Source: PWND01 sp964601515 (GTDB lineage: Bacteria > Bacteroidota > Bacteroidia > Bacteroidales > UBA7960). From it: a stretch of 10,675 bases of DNA. Location of the stretch: positions 1 through 10,675 of the forward strand of contig CAZRNU010000108.1 in the NCBI GenBank assembly GCA_964601515.1, written 5' to 3'. The notes under the pieces were generated by a model that was not told the DNA's origin, did not search any database, and worked only from the letters and a program-made list of their open reading frames with translations. Shown piece by piece: positions 1 through 9,100 of the stretch. Position 1 is the first letter of the stretch, and every line of letters starts with the position of its first letter. A program made the position numbers and the translations under genes.

Positions 1-114
1 AATTATTTTTATATTAATATTTAAAAATTCTTCTTTTAAATAAAAATTTTATTTTTCATTATTATTATGTTTTTTTTTTAAAATATAAATCTTCACCAAT
101 GTGCATTTATTTGC
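1..114. other. AT-rich sequence downstream of the giant gene, no gene seen
   Basis: This stretch is far richer in A+T than the coding region. It holds a run of ten T (70-79) and a small all-AT palindrome (AAATAAAA at 38-45 against TTTTATTT at 47-54). Neither forms a convincing GC-stemmed hairpin followed by a U-run on the minus strand, so I cannot name a terminator for the giant gene. No reading frame of note is present. Confidence 0.6.
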
Positions 115-3100
115 TTATTTTAAAATAACAAGATTATGATTTCCGGGGCCTCCCTGCCATATAAAAAATGGATATGTATTACCTTCATTAATTTGCCAAA
201 CCATTCCGAAATCAAATCCAACATAAGTCATTGATTGAACCATCTGCGCTGATGCATATCCTGTTGCATAAGCTCCTCCGGTTGAAGTTTGTTCAGAATG
301 CTGAGTATCCCAATAATTAGAATTCATATTAAAATTACCGTCTTCAAATACTTCTCCAACAAAGCCTTTGTCTGATAAGCCACCCTCATTCCAAATAATA
401 CCATCAACACTATATACTTTACCAACAGAGTAGCATCTGGAAATTGAGCCCTGGAAATTGAGCCCTACAAATCCGCCAAATGCTGTATTTCCGCTACCAA
501 CCCTTGTGACACTACTATTGCTGTATGAATCTATAATGCTTGCATCGGAAATCTGGCCAACAAATCCACCCACATTATAATCACCTCTAACGTTTCCTAT
601 TGAGTATGAACCTCTGATTATTGTAGTATTAATTTGAACAATACCTACAAAACCTCCAACATCATTCAACCCATTTACATTTCCTTCAGAATAAGAGTTT
701 ATAATTTCAGACTCTAAAAGGTAACCTACCAAACCACCTACATAAAATGCTCCATTTACCGTTCCTGAAGCATTTGAGCCAATAATTGAGGAGCTATTAA
801 TAAGTTGACCAACCAGTCCTCCAATATTTGAAGCATTAAAAGCATTTACATTGCATTCTGAAGAGGAATTTGTAATATCGGTTGCTTCAGCATTACCAAT
901 TAATCCACCAAAGTTATCATCATGCATTACGAGACTTTCGTTTATTGTACCGGACACGTAACAATTTATGATTGCACTACCGAAGGCGTTTCCGACTAAA
1001 GCTCCGGTATTACCCATACCAACGACATTAATGGCAATAAGATTAACATTAGAAATCAGAGCACCATCTATACCTCCAAAGAAGCCAACATATAAATCAT
1101 CTAATGCTCTATTAATAAATAAATCAGAGATAAAAAATCCGGCACCATCGTATGAACCTGTGAAAGGAGTTCCAAAGGTACCGATTGGAGAAAATCCCAG
1201 ATAATCAGATATACCCTCATCAAAGTTCCAGTTAACAGTTTCTGAGGCATTAATATCACCGGTTTGAATAAAATGCTTATCCCAAAAAACAAAGTTTTCG
1301 CTTAAGAATTTCAAATCTTTAAGAGCAGCAATTTCGTATGGTTCGGTTTCAGTACCTTTACCACCTGAGAATAAACGAGGTATATTGTGCTCACCTGATT
1401 CAATTTGCCATTTATGAAATGGGTAAGAGTTGCCTTCATCTATATCCCATATATTTCCAAAGTCCCATCCAACGAAACTGCTCTGCTGCGTCATAGCATC
1501 ATATTGCAGACCTGTTCCTCCGTCTGATGCTGTCTGACCTGAAGTTTGCATATCCCAGTAAGAGTTGGAAATTGTTGCATTAATTTGCACACCAATTAAA
1601 CCTCCTCCCAATCCAGATTCAAGGATTTTACCAACGCTATAACAATTATTTATACTACCTCCATCTAAATACCCCACAATACCACCAACACTAATGTATG
1701 ACTGAGGTAGAACAGTATATCTAAGAGTAACAGTACTATAAGCATTCTCTATAACAGTTCCAGGACCGTAAGCAGATCCTATTATTCCTCCTGCCCTTCC
1801 AAACCCAGGAACTTCTGAAACTGTTATAGTCCCAGTGCTAAAGGATTCCATAATATTTGCATCATAAGCCATGCCAAAAAACCCTCCTATAGATTCAGAA
1901 GATGCTATAATCTCAATATCCGTATTAGTTCTAGAAACAAAAATATTATTCATTTCACCTGAAATACCACCTAAATTACTATCACCTATTACTACCCCCT
2001 CAAAAGTACAATTAACAATATTGCTAAACCATGTCCTTCCTGCTAAAATACCAGCATAATTACCGCTATAAATACTTGCAACTGTCATTCTAACATTATT
2101 TATGTTTGCATCTTCAATCCAGCTAAACAACCCAAGCGTATGGCCAAATTCGTTATTGATATAAAGATTGGTTATACTATAACCGTTACCATCATATTCG
2201 AAATTTCCAACTGTGGAATAAGTTTCACCTATTGGAATCCAACCTTGTCCTTCATTATATGGGGCAACATTCAGGTCAATATCTGCAATTTGTCGGAAGA
2301 AAATTCTATCAACATTATCAGCCAAGACTATCCTAATATTTGACAGATGAGATGGAGTTTCAATTAAGTACGGGTTTATAAGGGTACCATCCCCTCCTGC
2401 AAAAAGAGGTTTAAAGTTATGGTCTCCAGGAGCACCCTGCCATAGAAGGAAAGGGTAAGTAACTCCTTCAACAATACTCCATGTATCCAAAAAATCCCAA
2501 CCCACAAAACTAGAAGAAATCAACATATCTTCAGTAACCAGACCAATACCACCGGATGATGAAATAAGACCTGATGTTTCCATATCCCAGTATGAGAAAT
2601 TAGCACCGGGACTGAAGCCGGAAACTAAACCGGAAACATTATTTGTTCCTACAACCAATCCTTTACTATAACATCTATTGATTGATGAAGAGCTGCCACT
2701 TGAACCACAAAGACCTCCAACATATGCAAAACCCTCAACATTTGCTGTGCTGTATGAGTCAGAAATTGAAGATGAATTTGTTATCAATCCGACCAGACCT
2801 CCGATAGAATTTAGCGCAATTATCTCTCCTGTTGAAAAACTCTTACTAATTTGTGACATTGTGAGATAGCCGGCTAAAATTCCGACATAATCTTTACCTA
2901 TAACTGTAGAATTCATTAATCCAAGTTCTGAAATTACAGCATTATCAACATATCCAAATAGTCCAACATAATTATTCTCAGGTCTATTAATATGAAGTCC
3001 GCTTATAACTTTTCCATTACCGTTATAATTACCTGCGAATCTGCTAAAATAATCTTTGCCTATTGGAGCCCAACCAAAACCATTATTCCACTCGCTAGTT

Positions 3101-6100
3101 ACTGATGCATCAATATCATAATCCTGTCTAAAGAACTGTCCTGAGAAAAGATTCCCTTTTTCAGAAGCTAAAGAGATCCACAATAAATCGGCTAATGATT
3201 CAATAATATATGGATTAGCTTCTATTCCCTCTCCATTTGGAGCTAAAGCAAAAATCTTTTCTTCTCCATATCCCACACCATAAGAACTAACCGCAAATGC
3301 CTTGACATAATATACTGCACCCTGAACCAGAGACAAAGAACTTATATCAGCAGAGAATACACCGGTTGCACTGGGAATTCCAAGTGGAATAATCAGATCG
3401 CTTGTTGTAGGATTTCCTTCCGTATTAATACAGAATCCATGTTCATACACCTGAGGATTTCCTAAGAATTTTAAATTACCATAAACAGATGCATTATTAA
3501 TAGTAATGTTGCTTATGGAATCTGTAGATAAAAATGGCAAGTAATTATTTGCAGCATCAGGGTTTGCAGGATCTGACGGAAACTGAAAATTTAAATATGG
3601 ATATTCGTTGTTTCTATCATTTCCGATATTCCATAGTTCATTCGGGCCAAGCCCTTTGAAATCCCATCCATATTGGACAAAGGTTGCCAAATCTTTCATT
3701 TCAGGCGTAGATTTTCCAATACCGCCGGCAGAAATTGCCACACCTGCTATGTCACTATCATAAAAAGAATAATTTACAGTAGATCCGAAATTTACAGCAA
3801 TAAAGCCGCCTCCAACTAAACTTGATGTAATAATACCGGCGCTATAGCTATTTTCCACGTGTGAGTTTTGTTCAATTTGACCAATAAACCCACCTATATT
3901 ATTAATACCGTCTACATTTCCAACTGAAAAACTATTAATAATTGTCATATCTCTGCTAAGACCTATAAAACCACCAATCTGGCTTGTACCTATGACATTT
4001 CCTATATTAAAGCAGTTTTCAACAACAGCTCTTTCAGCCCAGCCAATAAAACCTCCATTATAATAACCACAACCACCGCCACAACCATCATAAAAATATG
4101 AATCACCAATATTATAGCAATTCACAACATAAGCGTCCATATCTAAAAATCCGATAAAACCGCCGCTATGGTTATCGCCAATCATTGTTCCTGTGCTGTA
4201 ACTATTTGAAATAATTGAACCGCTGTTTACAAACACTATAAATACACCTAAGAAGGAACTCCCATTAATTTCCACAGTCATATCTGCGGTTGAATAACAA
4301 TCATTAACCGTTGTGTCATACGTATAAGCAATAAAACCACCGCTATCTCCATTTCCTGAATAAACTGAACCTTCATTATAGCAATTTTGAATATCGGCAT
4401 ATCTAACTTCACCAATAAAACCTCCCACAACAGCACCGGTAGCATTAAGATTTCCTGAATAGAAAGAGTTGTAAATTTGAACTATCCTGCCTTCAGCCCC
4501 ATATACCTCTCCTATCAAACCACCGACATAACTTCCTCCACTCCCTCCGGTACCACCTGCATCTATATTACCTGTGAAAGAACAATTATTTATTGATGAT
4601 GCATCAGCATTATCATAAATACTACCAATCAGGCCGCCAAAACTTGAATTTCCAATAATAGATCCCATTGCATGGCAATTGTTGATAAAGACGGCATCTC
4701 CTTCACCTAGCAAACTACCTGAATAGCTATAAACATTCAATGAAACATTCATAAGATTCACATTCTTTATGCTGGCACCAACTGCATACCCAAATAAACC
4801 CTGATTATTATCCTCCCTATCTATAAATACACCATCAATCATAAAACCACTGCCATTGTACGTGCCCATAAAGGCAAAATTTCCTTCCCAATCATATTCG
4901 CCAATTGGCACCCATCCCTCTCCTTCATTCCATGGTGCAATGCCCAAATAAATGTCGGCTGTTTGACTAAAAAACAATCCACTATTTTCATTCCCAAGAT
5001 AGTTTCTGATATTATTGAGATGTCTTGCGTTTTTAATAATATATGGATTAACTTCAGAACCATCACCACCGCCAAAATCTCTAGCGAAGTTATGATCTCC
5101 GGGAGTTATCTGCCATCTAAGGAAAGGATAAGAATCATCTTCAAGAATATCCCAATCATTTTCAAAATCCCAATCAACAAAAGAGGCCACTTGCATCATA
5201 AGATCAGTTGTAAGACCAACCTCATCTCCTGCACTGGCAGGTTGTCCTGATTTATTAACATCCCAATATGAATTAGTTACATTAGCCTGACCAGAGTATA
5301 CATTAGCGGTAAGACCGCCACCATTAATATCGCAGTTAACCACTGCAACAGAGTATGATTTATCAATATTTCCAGCCCATAAATCACCCACCAAACCACC
5401 ACCATACTCCATAGCAGAAACAATTCCGGTAGCATAACAGTTTTGAATTAAGCCGAAAACTTCTCCAGCTAAACCACCAACACGACCATATCCATTTACT
5501 TCACCATTAAAATAAGAATTATTAATAATTGCGTTATTCATAACTATCCCAACTAAGCCTCCTATTCTGGAATAGGAAAACATTTCTGTTCCATTAACAC
5601 TACCGGTAGCATATGAATTAGTAATAACAGACTCTCCGTCTAAAGAACCAATAAGAGCACCAACCTGATTACTTCCTGTAACATTCACATCAACAAGTGC
5701 TATATTATGAAATTCTCCATAAAGCTCACCTATACCAAATGAAGCACCAAATAAGCCAACCCTTTCCTTTTGAGGACGATTAATGGTAAGATTTTGAATT
5801 ACAAAACCATTCCCATCGTAAACGCCTGTGAAAAATGTAGAGTATTCAGGGTCGTCCCAACCGTATTCACCAATTGGCTCCCAACCTGTACCTTCATTCC
5901 AAGGGGCAACACCAAGATCTATATTGGCAGTTTGCCTGAAGTGAGCGCCAAGGAAATTCCTCACATTATTAAGTTGAGCAGCATTAGCAACCAGGTATGG
6001 ATCACCTTCCGTTCCTGATCCACCCTCAAAATCTTCAATTGGCAGTTGGTTTTTGATACAACGAACAGAATGCCCATAGTTTTTATTTTGAGAATAATTA

Positions 6101-9100
6101 TAAAGAGTATCTTCCAAGAACGACATATAGAAGTATGATGTATTAGCTCCCAGATCATCAGCACTCCAGAAAGATGCGCTTTGACCTAAATATTCAAATT
6201 GACTCCATGTTTCTCCCCAAATACTGCGATTACCTCCGGGCAAAGCACCAAAACCAAATTCATCAGAAGCACCAGCATTAGGGTGTAACCATCTTGGATG
6301 TTGATCAGGGTAAATACTTGTAGCTTTCAATTTTCCTGCAGCTACATTACTATTTCCAACGGCATTCATGTCAACGAATAAAGTAAGCTCATTCCAGTCA
6401 ATGTCATTAGGAACACGCCAATCAGTAGGGCAAAGACCTCTTGCATCATTTACGGCATGCCAATTATAAAGATTACCATAATTTACATCCATTTTAATCT
6501 CACCTTCACTTGGATGATAAGTATATGCACCAAAGTCTGAAACATTTTGCCAAGAATCGTAAACATCATAAAATGGAATAAAACTTCCATCAGAATTATA
6601 TTGAATAACTCTTAAATTTTCAGCCATCCAAATTTGATTGCCAATTTTCACGGTATTATAAACATTTCCTCCTATGTCGGCTACAGTTCCAAAATATGTT
6701 TTAAAAGAAATCTCATTTCCATAAAAATGCGTACCATCTATTGTAGCAAAAGCTCTGACGAAGTATTCGGAATTCCGAGTCAACCCATTTAATTCAAATT
6801 TGACTTCAGCATCTATATTGTAATCTAATACCAAGCCATCATTCATTTCAATTGAAGGCTCCGGCATCTTGCTCCAAACCAAACCAACAGCATCTGGTTT
6901 ATTTCCTCTCTCATAAATAACACTTGCGGTTGCGGTTGCAGAGTTTTGCATAACATTTTTAACTCTATGCGTTGAAACAATAGGGTCTCCTGAATGCATA
7001 ATACATCTGATACTTAATCCATCCTGGTTACCCCATTCTGTAGTACCATAAGAATAGTTAACGGCCTCTGTATCGTAAGTCAGATAAATTGTAGTTTTTC
7101 TGTAATCATCACCTTCAACCGGAGTTGTAGTTCTTGACCAGAAGTGGGCGCCAGGTGTTGTATTACTGGAAATGCCATAGTAATAGCCGGACAAACCTTG
7201 AGAACCGGCAGGGACAGCAGAGAATCCACTTGAATTTGAGGCAGTTACCGGATCGTTAAACAGCCAATATCCATTGCCATGATTATCTGGATTAGTATCA
7301 ATAGTTTTCATCTTACCCCCGGCAACCCCATCGCCACCTAGTTCAGTAAATAGCAAATTCCAATCAGACATTTCAGGAACTTTCCATCCAACCGGACAAA
7401 CATTATAATTTGAATCATCAACAACAGCATAGGAATACACTAACCCAAAATCATATGCAAAATCCCCGGGAATAGGGTTATAAGTGTAATATGTTATACC
7501 TGCATTTTGTGGTTCATGGGCACTTTCCGGAGAAATCTCTAATATGCCAACACCATTATTAAACCTTGTTGTTTCCAGATTTCTTCCCATCCAGAATTGC
7601 GTTCCAATTTTAATAACATCATAGCTATTGTTATCGATATCTTTTACTGTGAAAGCTGAAAATTTAATGCCATCACTATAAAAAATTCCTACTTCATTCT
7701 CAGCGAATGCTCTAACATGATATTCAACACCTGGATTAAGGTTGTCAATAACTTGCGAATAATATCCAATATCAGAATCAAAAGATTCATAAAAACTATA
7801 ATATTCGCCAGGTAATAATGTTGGCAGGGTATCCAACCCCACAACAAATCCCTTTCTATAAAATGTATTAAATGGTCCTTCTCCGATATAAACAAGGTCA
7901 GAAGCTAATTCGACATTATCCAAAATTTCATTAGAAACCATTTTTGGCATTCTAACTTTGGGCCAACCATTGTTCCAGATACACCTTACTGAAGCACCCT
8001 TGTTTTGAGCAATACCTCCGGCAAATCCTAAAAAGCCCGTATAATTATTTAATATCATATTATCTGAAGTTCCTGAAGTCCAATAGGCAGTAGAAATACC
8101 TATATCCCAAAATTCCCCAAAAGCATTCCTAAACCCAGCCGGCAAAGCTGAAAAACCTGACTGATTAGTTGCACCTTCATTGGGAGAATTCCACCTTGGG
8201 TGAGGCTCCGGCTCAGTGCGAGTATCTTTCATTAAGCCACCTACTTCAGTAACTGAGTATTCAGTTTTAAGGAAATTATCCAACACCATCCAATCTTCAA
8301 AGTTTGGCACTCTCCAACCAGGTGGACATATATCATCTGTTTCAACAGCATAATAATTATATAAAAGCCCGTAAGCTTCCTTCATGTCTTCGTGTGATTC
8401 TATCCCGGGTACTTCAACATATGGATATAACGAATAGGCACCAACCGATAATTCAGTCCATTCTTGACTTGTAATAGTAGTATAAATAGGATCGTTACTG
8501 TTGTATTTCGTAGTTTTCAAATTAGATTTTAACCATTTTTGATCTCCAATTGTGATAACATCATAGACATTATTATCAGCATCTATAACAGTTTCAGGTA
8601 ATGGCTGCATCAAAACAATTTTAGAATTCATGCCCTCATAAACTTCAACAACATCGCTTAAATCTTCATAACCTTCTGCACTAACGGTAAATGTATACTC
8701 ACCCGGAAGTAATTGGACCCATGCAACACCATCTATGCCTGTGTGCCAAATAAATTCGGTACCAAAATCTATGGCAGCATTATCAATTGGGAATAAGTTA
8801 TTGATATTTAAAACATTAAACTGAACATCAATTACTTCAGGATCAAACTCAGTAACAAATGAAATTTCTTCACCGTAAGCAACACCGGCTTCATTCACAG
8901 CATATGCTCTTATGAAGTATTCTTTGTCGTGTAATAAGTTTGTTAAAACAGAAGAAAACGAACCAAGTCCTGTACCCTCAGTTGAATATCCCAAATTATT
9001 GCTTAAATCTGAATTGGGAGATATTCCCCAAACAAATCCACGTTGAGTAACACTACCTCCTCCTTCATATGACACGGAAGCATTAGCGATTGCCGAATTT

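Noticed and set aside
38..79. AT palindrome and T10 run as a terminator of the giant gene
   Set aside because: The stem has no G or C, almost no loop, and the T-run is on the wrong strand for a minus-strand transcript.
968..5250. Several plus-strand frames of 60-95 codons (for example 968-1204, 1871-2059, 2678-2869, 4963-5250)
   Set aside because: They lie wholly antisense to the giant gene, have no recognisable domain or signal, and their compositions rich in Pro, Ile and Lys are what the complement of Gly/Asn-rich repeat coding would give.
355..5700. Regularly spaced similar segments that look like a CRISPR-type or other direct-repeat array
   Set aside because: The spacing comes from the GLUG coils of the encoded protein; the segments differ at the DNA level and the frame is open throughout.
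6924..6941. Three tandem hexamers TTGCGG, TTGCGG, TTGCAG as a possible slippage site
   Set aside because: The unit is six bases, so changes stay in frame and add or remove only Ala-Thr within an Fn3-like strand (ATATAS); too short to be notable.
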